Source of the DNA: Cynocephalus volans | Taxonomy: Eukaryota; Chordata; Mammalia; Dermoptera; Cynocephalidae | Assembly (NCBI RefSeq): GCF_027409185.1 | Contig: NC_084463.1 | Coordinates: 155,298,369 to 155,362,368 of the forward strand | DNA: 64,000 bases | Reading direction: 5' to 3' | Part shown: positions 1-16,181 of the stretch, piece after piece | How the letters are laid out: the number at the start of each line of letters is the position of its first letter | How positions within the stretch are numbered: the first letter of the stretch is position 1 | Program-made: the position numbers and the translations under genes | Notes under the pieces: model-generated | Told to the model about the DNA's origin: nothing | Databases searched by the model: none | Seen by the model: only the letters and a program-made list of their open reading frames with translations

Positions 1-978
1 GCTCCTTAGATTCCCTGCTGGTCTCTGCCAGTCCTCCTGATTTTGGGTACCAGGTATATTTCAGCTTTGACTTTAATGCTTTCTATGCTTTCTAGGATAG
101 GATGAGCATTCTAATCTAAGCACTACACTTTAGCTTCCTTTGCAAAGACTACTTAATCTCAGTCATCACCCCACACTCAGACAGAGCCAAGGAGATGCCC
201 TGTTGCCCATGGCTATGATGTCCAACAGTGGATTGGCTCCAGCAACAAGGGGAGACAAACTCTAATCACGAGCCTTTGCTCTCCTCTGAGATGGAGGCCT
301 GGGGCTTATAGTTTGGAATATAACATGTGAAGGGTTTTTTTTGTTGTTGTTTGTATTTTTTTTTTTTTAATGTAAACTTGATTATTTTATTGCTAACTTA
401 AAAATAAATGACTCTATATTGATTGTGAAACAGTTCTGGCTGTAGCTCCCTGCAAAATACATAGTGATTTGGTGCCACCACGTGGTGATTTTTGTTCAGG
501 TTTTGGCATGGGGTTAAAAATCATTTTAAGTCATATGCTGGACTAGATGAGGTTCAAAAGTTCAAATTTTTGAAATGGTTTAACTCCCCCAAATTGTAGT
601 GTAACTGTATTTGAGTTTCAGATTTGAGGTACTTCCCTCAAAATAATTTGGTTCACTCACTGAGTATCTGGCTCTAGGAGGAAATGGGGGAGATCTGTTG
701 TGATGTTATGTAGAAGGCACAACAACATACTAAAATGTCCTCTGAGATTCCAGTTGCTCTAATTTTTGAGTCTTTCACCTGGGAATAACATTTCTATTAA
801 CATTCTGGATTCTAGAAGCCAGATCCATCTCCTTTTTCCTTCTGGCGTTCCCGTTTCCTTCATACCCTCTTCCGTATCCAGATGCACTTCTGTCTCCCTT
901 CCTTCAGAACTGTCTGCACAGTGACGTTGTTTCTCATGTTGTTTCTCATACTTTTTCTTTCCTTGTCTGGATGAGCAG
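1..978 (+). other. STX3: STX3 last intron (3' part)
   Basis: This is AT-rich sequence without a convincing exon. It ends in a splice acceptor with AG at 977-978, just before the terminal STX3 exon. A T-rich run lies at about 338-370. I looked for the second half of the SNARE helix, which should be encoded immediately upstream in the gene, and did not find it, so that exon lies outside the window. An AATAAA at about 403 is upstream of the last exon and is not taken as a gene end. Confidence 0.55.
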
Positions 979-1056
979 AAGAAGATCATGATCATGATCT
1001 GCTGTGTTATCCTTGTGGTCATCTTAGCTTCTACCATTGGGGGCATATTTGCCTGA
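979..1056 (+). CDS. STX3: Syntaxin-3, terminal coding exon (transmembrane anchor)
   Basis: This exon encodes the last 25 residues of a plasma-membrane Q-SNARE: two lysines (KKIMIMICC...), about 20 hydrophobic residues, and the ending ASTIGGIFA, then TGA at 1054-1056. The exon starts after the AG at 977-978. In syntaxins this segment is the C-terminal membrane anchor that follows the SNARE helix; syntaxin 3 works in apical and ribbon-synapse exocytosis. The sequence is close to the syntaxin 1 tail (…ASTIGGIFA). I assign it to STX3 because STX3 is the neighbour of MRPL16 in the conserved gene order. STX3 is known to have alternative C-terminal exons, so this is probably one of two tail versions; I cannot tell which isoform it belongs to. 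The rest of the gene lies to the left of the window. Confidence 0.85.
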   Translation, partial: KKIMIMICCVILVVILASTIGGIFA

Positions 1057-3868
1057 GCAAGGTGAGCCATCTGTGGGGAGGGTCAGGCTGCTTTCACTTA
1101 CTTGAATCTCTTGTGTCCTGGGGGCATTCTTTGTCACCAGGTGCCCTAATGTGGGTGGGATTAAGAGCTGGAATAGATAGAGAAAACTAAGGAAAGGTAT
1201 GTTTCTGAGAGAGAAAAATGAGTTGGCGGCAGGTAGTTCTGGGGAGGACAGGGGGAAAAAAGAAGGTGGCAATTTGTCCTATAACCAGGTCTGGTAGGAG
1301 AATGCCTTGTACAGGTTATGGATGTTGATTCCTGCTGCAAATCTTAGCCTTGGTATCTTGGAATGGCAAAAGGAGCAAGAATTAGTTCTTGTATTAGATT
1401 CACTCTGAATTCTTTGGAAGAGGTCCACACAGTAAACTCAAATTAAATTTCTTCCCTCCATTGTTAAGACAAGATAACGCAGCCTTGTGAGTAGTCCCTT
1501 ACTCCTGCAGAAGAGGGACTTAGTGATCCGGGCCACAAACACCAGGCTATATAATCTATGACTTTTTTCTTCCATTCTCCTGTTATCTCTTTCAGCCCTC
1601 ACGGATGGATCCTTGACTGGCATTTCTACTCCTCCTTCCACCTCTGTGGTGGCATCACTTCTCCACTGCAGACTTCTCAACTACTCTTTCCATTATGAAA
1701 CTTCTTATGACAAAGGGCGTCAATCAACCACTTGTACAAGTTACGCAAAGGGAGAACAAGCTTATGAAAATTCATATGAAAATATGGCTTTGGGTAGGGA
1801 GCAGGGGTGAAGGAACAGGGAGTACAGTAACGTATAGCTAGTTAGGCAGATGGTTTAAAGGAAGGTACTGCAGGGTAGAGAAAAAAGCATAACGGGGACC
1901 TGTTTAGGAATTAAAACTTAGAGCCTGCACCGTCGGTATGGCTGTGAAGAGGCAGATATCGTAGCACACCCAATTCAACAGGATCTCGTTTTAAGTGCTG
2001 TGAGTTGATCAGGATCAGGGCACTGTTACTTCTGCCCCTCAGGTTCTTCTAGGTCTCACCTTCGACCACCCCTACGTCTGCTTCCTTCTTAGGGTCCAAT
2101 AGTGGTCTTAAAAGTGAAGAGTATCTAAAGATAGACACCAAGCCTGCTTTGCTCACTGCTGTGCCCCTACTGCTTAGCACAGTGCCTGCCACTTACAGGT
2201 GCTCAAATATCTGTTGACTTAATTACCTATAATTAAACTCTGATTTCACTCATGCACAGGTCCTTGGATTTGACTCAAACTCTTTAAGGCATCAGTGGGA
2301 ACATGGTTTGTTCCTATCAGAGGCTGTGTAAAGCCGCCTGGGAATGGGCTAATCTCCTTACACAAAAACACTACAACAGGCTCCCTCCTTACCACAACAT
2401 ATACTTTAAAGTGTTTTTCCATGTGCTTTTTCTCTGATAGCGGAGGTCTTTCTGTCAATAGACTCTCACTCTGTGGAGTGGACAGCTGGCCCCAGGATTG
2501 TGGTTCAGTGACTAAATACAGACCCAAAACAAAAGAAACGGGTTTACGTTATGACTGAACTCCCAACCAGCAGCCACTCAGTACCACACTCAATGAACCA
2601 TAACAAAGAACAGATGAAGTTGTTAGGTGACAAAGGTGAAAGAGGTTATCACTGACTTCACTTCTTCCTGACTTGTGCTGCCAGCTGAAACTGCTGGCCA
2701 GCAATGTACATATAAGAAACTGTTCCAAATACTGTCCCCAATTCAAGGTTCAGTTGTGTTCGGCTTTAAAACTGCTATGTAATATGAGTTCTAATACAAA
2801 TTATTTATGTAGTAATTAATTTCAAAAGGTTCACTAAAACACTGAAAATCACAGTACCCAACATTTGAAGACAACAGAACTGTTTAGGTAAGCTTGTACT
2901 TTTGAAAATATATTCTTATTTTCTTTGCTGGAAATCTTATTTTTTAAGAAAGTGGGATAAAAAAACAACATTTTGATCAGTATGCTGATTAAAAAAAATG
3001 ACATTTTGACCACTTTAAAAAGCAAATGGTTTAATATTTCTATCAATTTGTGTTTCCTTTAGTTTAAATAGGGGATAGAAATTCTACTATCTCTGAAAAT
3101 AGATTAATCTTCTTAAAGGTAAACAGGGAGCTAGAACCATGGAGATTTGAATCATATGGGGCCCTCATTCATCCAGCAGTAATAATTTGGATGCTACATG
3201 GCACTGTACTAGATCTTGCAGGAACGTAAAGATAGAGCCAAACACCCTCGTTCTTTGGAGAATTTCACACCTAGGAAGGGCCACACAATTTCAACTTTTG
3301 TTATCAGTTCCTTTTCCTAAAAAGTCAAAGGTATGTTTCTTGCCATACTGTCCAACATTCCCCCTTCCAAAATTGAGAGAAGATGGATAGCTGGGCATTA
3401 ATAAATATCTGTTGAATCAATTAACCTATATGCATTGTTTTTTTCTTTGTTATTCCAGAAATGTTTGTGTTTGTAACCAGTAAAATGTCATAGAAACTAG
3501 CTCCTGAAGTATGTACATATAAAAGGCAGTATAGACATTAAGTCAGGCTTACATCATAGGTGAGGGATGCAAACATTTGCTTCATCCCTGAAGAAATTCA
3601 TCTTACAACCCAGGAGAACCAAGAGCTCTTCACAATCCATCAGGCCTTATACTAATCTTTTAAGGGATTAAGAATGACTGATGAGAACTTATTTCCTCAA
3701 GTTATGCTCAAACTTTATATAATATAAATATAATGTGCTGATTTTAAAAAAATCAACAAATCTACTCCTATGCTCTTAGTTTTGACATAAGAAGAACTAT
3801 CCAAAGACTTCAAGGGAAAGCCAAGGGGGATAAAAATGCAGATTCCTTCTCTCCATAGCCTCTGTACA
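1057..3868 (+). other. STX3 3' UTR and STX3-MRPL16 tail-to-tail spacer
   Basis: No further coding exon is seen. The 3' UTR of STX3 must begin at 1057, but its end cannot be fixed. An AATAAA at 3400-3405 is a candidate, although it sits in a context resembling the 3' end of an L2 repeat (ataaatatctgttgaat), so it may be repeat-derived. A similar L2-like tail is at about 2140-2225 (cacagtgcctgccacttaca). The small reading frames on both strands here have no recognisable product. Confidence 0.5.
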
Positions 3869-3874
3869 TTTATT
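3869..3874 (-). terminator. MRPL16: MRPL16 poly(A) signal
   Basis: AATAAA is read on the minus strand, with only 9 bases between it and the MRPL16 stop codon (3884-3886). The predicted 3' UTR is therefore only a few tens of bases long. No other signal lies as close. Confidence 0.7.
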
Positions 3875-3883
3875 TCTTACACT

Positions 3884-8426
<4,543 letters not shown>

Positions 8427-8725
8427 GGTCACGCGCGCCCGGCCGCGCTGGGGTCCCCACTACCGCGACTAGGGCGCTTTCCTCCAGCCCGGGAGAGAGC
8501 GGCGCTCCTGACCCACGCCGGAACCCGCTCAGGACGCCGCTCAGCCGGGCCGGAAATCGTGCTCACGCCGTCCACGCCGCACAAAGTCCCGTCGGAAGCG
8601 GAAGAAACCGGAGCCTCGGCGCATCAGTTCCGGCGCTGGTGACTGCGGGTCAACGGCGCGATCGACAGAGCCAAGCCAGGTCTTCACCGAGGGCGGGAGG
8701 GCGGGGAGTTTTCTGGGCGGAGTAC
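8427..8725 (-). promoter_or_regulatory. MRPL16: CpG-rich MRPL16 promoter with ETS/GABP-type motifs
   Basis: GC content and CpG density rise sharply from about 8390 to 8720, against AT-rich surroundings. A tandem ETS motif, CGGAAGCGGAAG, lies at 8593-8604 and a further CCGGAAAT at about 8550. Paired GGAA sites bound by GABP (NRF-2) are usual in nuclear genes for mitochondrial ribosomal proteins. No TATA box is seen. The transcription start cannot be placed exactly. Confidence 0.7.
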
Positions 8726-9619
8726 AACGCTGTTAAAGCCCGGGGTTCCTTTAGGAAGTTGGTCCCTTACCGTTCAGTACATGACATCCTTCTCTGGGGG
8801 GCCACTCAAGACATTAGGAAAATACCTGTGAGTCTTCATTGGCTTAGCATTAATGGGGCGCTTGCAGTGTTTCAGACATTGATTCAGTACCTCTTTGTGT
8901 TTAGTCATCCTAACAAATCCGTGAGGTAAGTCATTATACTTATTTTTCAGATTCCATCCCAAAGGCCAAAGAATTTAACTTTCACAGGGTCACACAACAG
9001 GATAACAGCACAGCCAGATTTTGAGCACAGTCTGTGTGACCCCAGAGACCCCAGTGAATGGACAGTATTATAAGCTGATAGCAAGTTAGAATGAAATAAT
9101 GTATAATTATTCTGGGAGTATGTTGGGAAAACCATTTTTATGGACTTGAATCGTTCTAATTAGAATGAGAGAGGATCTTTTTCCGAGTTTCTAGGACACA
9201 ATGGGATTAGCAAACTGAGACTGATGTTTGTTTGTATTTAAATCACACCAAAACTGTGTGTGGCCTTTCCCAGGGAATAATTTCACAGATGTCAACAAGT
9301 AAAACCTGTAATGCTTGCAGAGCTACTGGAAGAGCTTTCTCTGTTCACAATTTTATGACTTCTTGATTATCTACACACTGAATTTGCCTCAGAAGAGTTA
9401 ATGGACTGTCATTTCTGTCCCAAGAGCAGTTCTAAAAAAGTTAAGGCGTAAACACTCCCCACTGCCCCCAGCCAGTGTCAGATTCTGGGCAGCTCTTCTG
9501 CACTTCCCCTTCCCCTCCACCAAAGTGGGAGATCCAGATGTGCTCATGCATTAAAAAATCTCAAGCTGAATATTGTGTAATGTTGTTCTGGGTGAAAAAT
9601 AAAGCAGCAGTAAAATCAA
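8726..9619. other. Intergenic sequence upstream of MRPL16
   Basis: There is no recognisable gene. The frame at 8639-8929 on the plus strand runs out of the CpG island into AT-rich DNA and looks fortuitous. Old repeat remnants are likely but cannot be named with confidence. Confidence 0.4.
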
Positions 9620-9821
9620 CTCTGATTGGTTTCTTTTCTTTTTTAAAAAAAGATGAACGGTAAGGGGATCTTAATTTAACCCTTGGCTTGGTGTTGTCAG
9701 CACCATGCTCAGCCAGTGAGCTAACTGGCCATCCCTATATAGGATCTGAACCCGTGGCCTTCGTGTTATCAGCACCGCACTCTCTCGAGTGAGCCACGGT
9801 CCAGCCCTCTGATTGGTTTCT
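9620..9821 (-). mobile_element. Dimeric tRNA-Ile-derived SINE with target-site duplication
   Basis: The element occupies about 9635-9806 and reads on the minus strand. Two tRNA-like units are joined: one contains gtggctcactcgagagagtg and ccacgggttcagatcc, the other gttagctcactggctgagca. These match the A- and B-box regions of tRNA-Ile (ggtgctgataac at the anticodon arm). It ends in an A-rich tail (T-rich on the plus strand). The direct repeat ctctgattggtttct at 9620-9634 and 9807-9821 is a perfect 15-bp target-site duplication, so the insertion is fairly young. SINEs of this kind are, to my knowledge, characteristic of colugos. Confidence 0.85.
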
Positions 9822-9839
9822 AAGTCTTTAGGTGCCCTA

Positions 9840-11215
9840 AAACTTTCATCGTTTATTTTAAAAGAATTTTAAAAAAATGCAATCTACAGATTTAGTGCAA
9901 TCTCTTCAAAATACTAATGTCATTTTTCTCAGAAATGTAAAAAAGCAATCCTCAAATTCATATGGAACCACAAAAGGCCTTAAATAGCCAAACAATCCTG
10001 AGCAAAAAGAACAAAGCCAGAGACATCCCACTCCCTGATTACAAAACGTATTATAAAGCAATTGTTATCAAAACAGCGTGGTACTGGCATAAAAAGAGAC
10101 ATATCGACCAATGGATGGGATAGAAAGTCCAGAAACAAACCCAGACTTCTATGGTCAAATGATTTTTGACAAAGATGTGAAAAATACACAATGGGGAAAA
10201 GACAGATTCTTCAATAAATGGTGTTGAGAAAACTGGATATTCACATGCAGAAGAATGAGACTCGACCTTTGTCTGACACCATATACGAAAATATACTCAA
10301 AATTAATTATATAGACCTGAAACTGTAAAACCACTAGAAGAAAAATAAGGGAAAATCTCCATGACATTGGTCTTGGCAATGATTTTTCGGCTATAATCCT
10401 GAAAGCACTGGCAACAAAAGCAAAAATAGACAATGGCAGCAAACTAAAAACCTTTTGCACAGCAAAAGAAACAAGTGTTGGTGAGGATGCAGAGAAGAGG
10501 GAACTCTTGTACATTGTTGGTGAGAATGTAAATTAGTACAGTTATGTAGATTAACACATTAGTTATGGAAAATGGTATGAAGTTTCCTCAAAAAACTAAA
10601 AATAGAACTACTATATGATCATGTAATCCTATCCAGAAGAAGTGAAATCAATATGTTGAAGTATATCTGCATACTTATGTTCACTGCAGAATTATTTGGA
10701 ATTGCCAAGGTATGGAATCAAGCTAATTGTCCATCAATGGGTAAACGGAGTAGTAGGATACTATTCAGCCTTAAAGGGGGGGGGGGATTCTGTCATTTGC
10801 AAGTGAAATAAGCCAGTCACAGAAAGACAAATACTACATGATCTTGCTTATGTGTGGAATCTAAAAATATTGAACTCATAGAAGTAGAGAGTAGAATGAT
10901 GGTTACCATAGGTTGGTGGAGAGGGAGAGGGGAAGGAAGGAATAGGGAATTGTTGATAATAGGGTCAAAGTTTCAGATATACAGGTGGACTAGATTTTCA
11001 GATCTATTGCACAACAGGGTGACTATAGTCTAATAATTTCAAGTGTCTCACCATAAAAAATGACAAGTTAGTAGATGATGGATATTTCAGTTAGTTTGAT
11101 TTAATCATTCTACATTGTATGTGTGTATATCAAAACATCACATAGCACCCATAAATGTGTACAAGTATGATTTGTTAATCAAAAATAATAAAAAAGTAAA
11201 GTTTAAAAAAAGACC
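9840..11215 (+). mobile_element. L1 LINE 3' half (sense)
   Basis: It starts within ORF2 (the translated sense reads like ...[17 protein letters not shown]...) and runs through the reverse-transcriptase C-terminal region, the ...ccagaagaagtgaaatcaat region and the 3' UTR to an A-rich end at about 11170-11215. Many stops and indels are present. A G run of 10 is at about 10777-10787. It is an old, inactive copy; the SINE above sits at its left edge. Confidence 0.8.
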
Positions 11216-12040
11216 AAAAAATAAACCCAAAGTTCCCCATTTAACTAGTAACTATAATAATATCTATTGTTCTTTGCTAGAGTTGTGTTAGGTACAATGG
11301 AGGATACAAGATGAAAAAACAATGATCCTGTTCTTTAAGAATTTATATTTATGTAGAGACAATATGGTGAGAATACAAGTAGCTAATGTTGAGATAGAAA
11401 AGTGTAAATAAAGGGCTGTGAAAGATTGTGGGAGGGACCTGAGGTCTTTCCTGGCCATCCTCTCTGCCTACTGAAAATGATTTTTCCTTTCTTTAATTTC
11501 TCAGAGCTCTTTATTTATATGTCCCTTCTAATCTTTCAATGGTAGTTATTTGTAGGAAACTCAGGTTCAGAGATTAAATGATTAGCCACACAGCTAGTAT
11601 GATGCAAAATAGGTATAAGAATGTTGATATTCTTACTTTTACTGTAATAGATTTGCTAAAATCTCCCAAAAGTTGGTCTTCAAACCCCCTGCCTCAGACT
11701 CTCTGGAAACACTCATTAAAAAAATGTAAAAATCTGACTTCTTAAATCAGAATTTCTGAAGGTGGAGTTCAGGAATTTCTTTTTGTTAACTAGCCCCATG
11801 GGTGATTCTAATGCCTAACAAAGTTGGAGAACTAGTGCTTGGTGAGCAGTTTGAAAATTTTAAAAATTAGAATATAGGTGCAAAGCATTATTTCTGCGTT
11901 AGCTGGGCCTACATCCTCTGGGATTTGTAATTTTTTGCATCTGTATAAAAAATGTTAGCACCTCAGTCTTTAATCTTTCTTATTTAAAATCAAGAGATAA
12001 CAGAAACCTGTAGCAAGGTCTGGTTGTTGATGTTAATAGC
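11216..12040. other. Intergenic sequence without recognised gene
   Basis: It is AT-rich and has no coding signal. The stretch around 11540-11660 (aaactcaggttcagagattaa) faintly resembles a MIR tail, and 11700-11830 resembles older repeat debris. Nothing firmer can be said. Confidence 0.35.
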
Positions 12041-12045
12041 GTGTG

Positions 12046-12080
<35 letters not shown>
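12041..12080. repeat. (CG/CA)n microsatellite
   Basis: It is a gtgtgcgcgcgc block followed by about 15 CA units. Confidence 0.95.
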
Positions 12081-12082
<2 letters not shown>

Positions 12083-12689
12083 TGGCATGTTCGATTCTAA
12101 TAATAATTTCACAATGTAATAAATCACCATGAAACTTCCTCGCTCTGGGAAGACCACAGAATTTCTCAAGGAACTTGTCAGTATTAGTTTCCTCATCAAT
12201 TTAGCTTCTATAAGGTTTAGAGCATTTCTAAAAGGGCAATGGTACCATCAGGTTTTGCCAGAACAAAATCTGATGTTCTCTAATACAATATTAATAATTA
12301 ATATATTGGAGTCATTTACCGTTTACAGAGGACCTTAATATAGACATAGATTATTTTATTAGAGTCCTATTTCATAGATAATAATGGTGGAAATGGGGCA
12401 CAGAAATGTTAAGATCATTGCACGGAGCTGAGATTTCCATGAAGGTGTTCGTTTACTCAAGAAACATCTGTTGAACATCTACCTTATTGCTCTGAGAAAA
12501 ATTAATGCATCTACACATATTCCAGGGCTTTAAAGGTAAATCAGATTCAATTTCAACTTGAGGAGTTACTAAAATTTTACAAGAGCTATTTCCGACTGTT
12601 CTCTTTTATTAAGTCAACAGGCACGAAGAATGGATCAACTCCTTGTCTGACCAAGAAGAGGGAACAATGCCAACTCATGTTCTCGTTTT

Positions 12690-13035
12690 GTCTTGGCATT
12701 CACAGATTATATCCATGGTATTCGTATGAATGGGTTCACCATAATGGATGAATCTCTATTGTTGCATGGTCGACTTACTTACAAAACTGTTATTATAGAC
12801 CATGCTGCAACGAACATCCGTATATATACCCTTTTGGTACTGTTCTGATGTTTCTTTTGGGCCAATCCTCAAAAGAGAATTTACTGAATCAAAGGTAATG
12901 CTCATTTTAAATCTTTTGACATCATGCCATTGTGCAAAATTGGCCTCCACCAGCAATATATCAAAGTGCCTTTTTATCAACACCCTTGCTGAGGAAGGAT
13001 ATTATAATTCTTTTAGAGCTTTGCCAATATGAAAG
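12690..13035 (-). repeat. Old antisense L1/HAL1-like remnant
   Basis: The phrases ccatgctgcaacgaacatcc and attttgcacaatggcatgatg (minus strand) resemble the 3' part of an old L1/HAL1 in reverse orientation, as also seen at 51-54 kb. It is highly decayed. Confidence 0.45.
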
Positions 13036-13517
13036 GTCGAAAACAGCTTCCAATGTTATGTTTATAACTGGATATTAAAATGGGATTGCTTCTGACTCAG
13101 TTTTGCCTGAGGCCCCAAAGTATGTGGTAATTCCTACACTCCAAAGTGAGGTGATGGGCTACCTAGGCAGAGTTAATAAAAAAAAGGCAATAGGAACTGG
13201 CTTAGATACCCATTCTCCTCTAGCCCATAAAAAGCAGTGGAAAAGCCAAGAAAGGAAGTAGAGCCTGGAGATTATGGTAAGATTTCTTTGACCGAGTTTT
13301 CGGTGTTCTGTTAGTTTCTTACCCTCCTCCAATGGTGAGGGCTGGGGGTGCTCCATGAAGCCTAGTGAGGGACATTTCCAGACCATTTAGACAGCTGGAT
13401 GTGGTTCCTTTGCAGTTTGAGGGACATGGGGCATTGGTGTTTGATACAGGCTTGAGAAAATTCTATGTTTGGAGGCTGGCAGAAGTTGCCTATGGCATCA
13501 GAGTAACTACTGTTGGT

Positions 13518-13942
13518 TGCTGGATGAGTTTGCTAGGGCTGCCATGACAAAGTGCCACAAACTGGGTGGGTTAAACAACAGAAGTTTATTGCCTCACAGT
13601 CCTGGAGTCTAGAAGGTCTGAAATCAAGGTGTCTGCAGGGTTGGTTCCTCCTGTGGGTTGTGAGGAAGGATCTGTTCCAGGCCTCTCTGTAGGTAGCTGT
13701 CTTCTCCCTGTGTCTCTTCATCTTCTCTTTTCCTGTGTCTATCTCTGTGTGAGCAAAATTCTTCTTTTTATAAGGACGCACGTCATATTGGGTTAGGGCC
13801 TATCCTACTGACCTCATTTTAATTTTTGATTACCTCTGTGAAGACCTTATCTCCAAGTAAGGTCACCTTCCTTCCAAGGTACTGGGTGTTAGGACTCCAA
13901 CATATCTTTTTTGAGGGGACAGAATTCAGCCTACAGCAGGTG
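13518..13942 (-). mobile_element. MaLR (MLT1-type) solo LTR, antisense
   Basis: The sequence gggctgccatgacaaagtgc ... aaacaacagaagtttattgc ... ttataaggacgcacgtcat ... gaggggacagaattcagcct is the antisense copy of an MLT1-type LTR. No internal part is adjacent, so it is a solo LTR. Confidence 0.8.
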
Positions 13943-14260
13943 CCATGCCTGGAGGGTTAGGAACGGTGTGGGATCAGGGGCAGGAAAGATCTTACTTGAT
14001 TGGTAAAAGTGCGAAGTGAGGAAAAAGAGGCATCCTCTACCCACCATTTTTTTTTTTTTTTTTACTACTACTATTTCTCTACCTGGAGCAGGACTGAGCT
14101 TAGGGAGGAGATCAGCTTTACCTTTAAATGGAATTCAGAGTTGTGACTGTTACATAGCATTGGACATTTTAAGTACTGGAATGAGAATGTTTTCAATGAT
14201 TACAAGTAACAACATAACTTTTTAATTTTTTAAAAAAAATTAGAGAGTTAATTATAAAAT

Positions 14261-14340
14261 GCAACCCCCCCCAAAACCCAAAAAACCCACCCAAAACCAA
14301 AAACCCCAAAATAAAAAACAAACATACCACACACACATAA
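14261..14340. repeat. A/C-rich low-complexity tract
   Basis: It is an irregular run of A and C (aaccccccccc, aaaaacccaccc, acacacac). It is strongly strand-asymmetric, with almost no G, and has no coding value. Confidence 0.8.
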
Positions 14341-16130
14341 AACCCTTAATCAGCTTCACTGAGTTGGTTTGGTTCAGAAGTAGTAAAGTTGATTTCTGAT
14401 AGCATTCTCCAAGTCCTACTTAATGTAACCTACATACTGGTTATAGGTTAGTTTGCATTTCTTTAATGATAAGTGATGTCAAACTTTTTCTCATGTCTTT
14501 GATTTAATCCATTTTTGTCTATTTGATTCCAGTATGTGTGATTTACTTGCTTGTATACTTGTCTATTTTTCAATCATACTATTCATTTTTTTCTTATCAG
14601 TTCAAAACTGCTTGTTATATATTCAGTATATTAACACTTGTTCAGATATATATGTTTCAATTATTTTTTTGTGTGCAGTATGTCTTAATTTTTTTGAGGT
14701 ATTGTTGTTTGTAATTTTTATGCAGTAAAATCTGCCAGTAATTTTCTTAAGAGTTTTTTACTTTGATAATATGCTTTATATGGGCCAGAGGTTGGCATCT
14801 AACATAATTCTTTCTCCAAGTTGAAAATTCTCATTTAATATAAGACTTTATAATGTACAAAATTCTCACATAATTTTTTGGTCTCTTGATATTTTATTCC
14901 ATGCCCATGTTTTCTCTGATCTGAGATTGGTGCTATACTGTTTTAATAACTGTGACTTTATTACACATTTTTAAATCTGTTTGGTCAAATTATTTCATTT
15001 TTTGCATTCTGAAAAAAAACATCCTGGCTATGTTTTGCATGTTTGTTCTTCAAGATAAATTTAGAACTATTCTGTTAAATTCCATACTTCCTGTTTTTAT
15101 TTTCTTGGCTGGAATTCTTGTTCCTCTTTTTTTTTTTTTCATTTTAATATGAGCCATTTGCACTTCTGTGTAAGACTCCAGGCTTCTGTTACTTCAAAGC
15201 ATTATAGGATCTCAGTTGGAAGAATCTGGAGGTGTTCACCTGTTTAGTTCCAGTTCCTTGAGAGTATGTGATCTTCAATCATGTATGTGTTATAGATCAC
15301 TCATATCTAGTTATAGGCAAGTACCATTGCGTATAGTTCTTAAATGGAGAAACAATATTTGTCAGCATTCTTCTCTCCTTTCTCTCCTGCACGTCACAAA
15401 AGCAGTTATGCATAATTGACCATTTCCCTAAGGAAAGTTTAGGCCAGTAGAGGAGCAAAATAATCCCAGAAAGAAGTGGGCAGTTTGATTAGCATGGAAG
15501 GAACATAGAATTGGGGTCTGGGGAGTTCTTGTTTCTAATCTCTAGGTCACCATTTTCTAGTGCGTGTATCTGGATAAAAGCACTGAAAAGTGCTTATTGT
15601 CATCCATGGCTAGTAGAAGTCACAAAAGTGCTTATAGTCACTGAGGCCTGAACCAAATGCATGCAAGGAAGGAGTAGAAATCCTTCACCTTTGAAATAAT
15701 GACAAATGGAAACCAACTAGAAAATGTATTGGAAATTTATAAAGAAAATTGAAATAAGTCTTGGGAAATAGGTGTATTTTATAAACAAAAGTAATGTGAC
15801 TTCCTACTTCAAGGTACTCAAAGATGATTTTATTTTGCAATATTTTCTCATTCTTTTATCACTTATAACAGCCACCTTTATTTTTATAGTGTATACAAAC
15901 ATAAATCCATTTTAAGTTACTTCCTCAAAGCAGAACTGCATCTTATCATAGAGGACACAATATCAGCCTCATTCACTTGCCCCCAGCCCTGACAATACAA
16001 ATGAACACACACATGCAGTTAAATCTTAGGCAGACAAGGTTTACATGTGTGAAACCAATCTGTGATTTCCCTCTCTTTATTGTCCCTTAATTTCCTATCA
16101 TTAGAGCAAAAGTTGGGGTCAGAACTCCAT
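14341..16130. other. Intergenic AT-rich sequence
   Basis: There is no recognised gene. The part from about 14450 to 15160 has L1-like antisense phrases (ttgatttaatccatttttgtct). The block 15455-15570 recurs at 17895-18015 (see that entry). Confidence 0.35.
15455..15570. repeat. Diverged repeat unit, copy 1
   Basis: The core gggcagtttgattagcatgg is followed by aaggaac..., gggagttcttgttt and ctctaggtcaccatttt. The same sequence, with scattered changes, occurs in the same orientation at 17895-18015, some 2.4 kb away. Confidence 0.7.
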
Positions 16131-16135
16131 ACACA

Positions 16136-16180
<45 letters not shown>

Positions 16181-16181
16181 T
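16131..16181. repeat. (CA)n microsatellite
   Basis: It is an almost uninterrupted CA run with one TA interruption near its start. Confidence 0.97.

Noticed and set aside
8427-8432. Upstream GTG as MRPL16 start
   Set aside because: The ATG at 8426 gives the expected 251-residue protein, and GTG starts are rare in mammals.
8639-8929. 96-codon plus-strand frame leaving the MRPL16 CpG island
   Set aside because: It runs from GC-rich promoter into AT-rich DNA and has no recognisable domain and no splice or conservation evidence; it is likely fortuitous.
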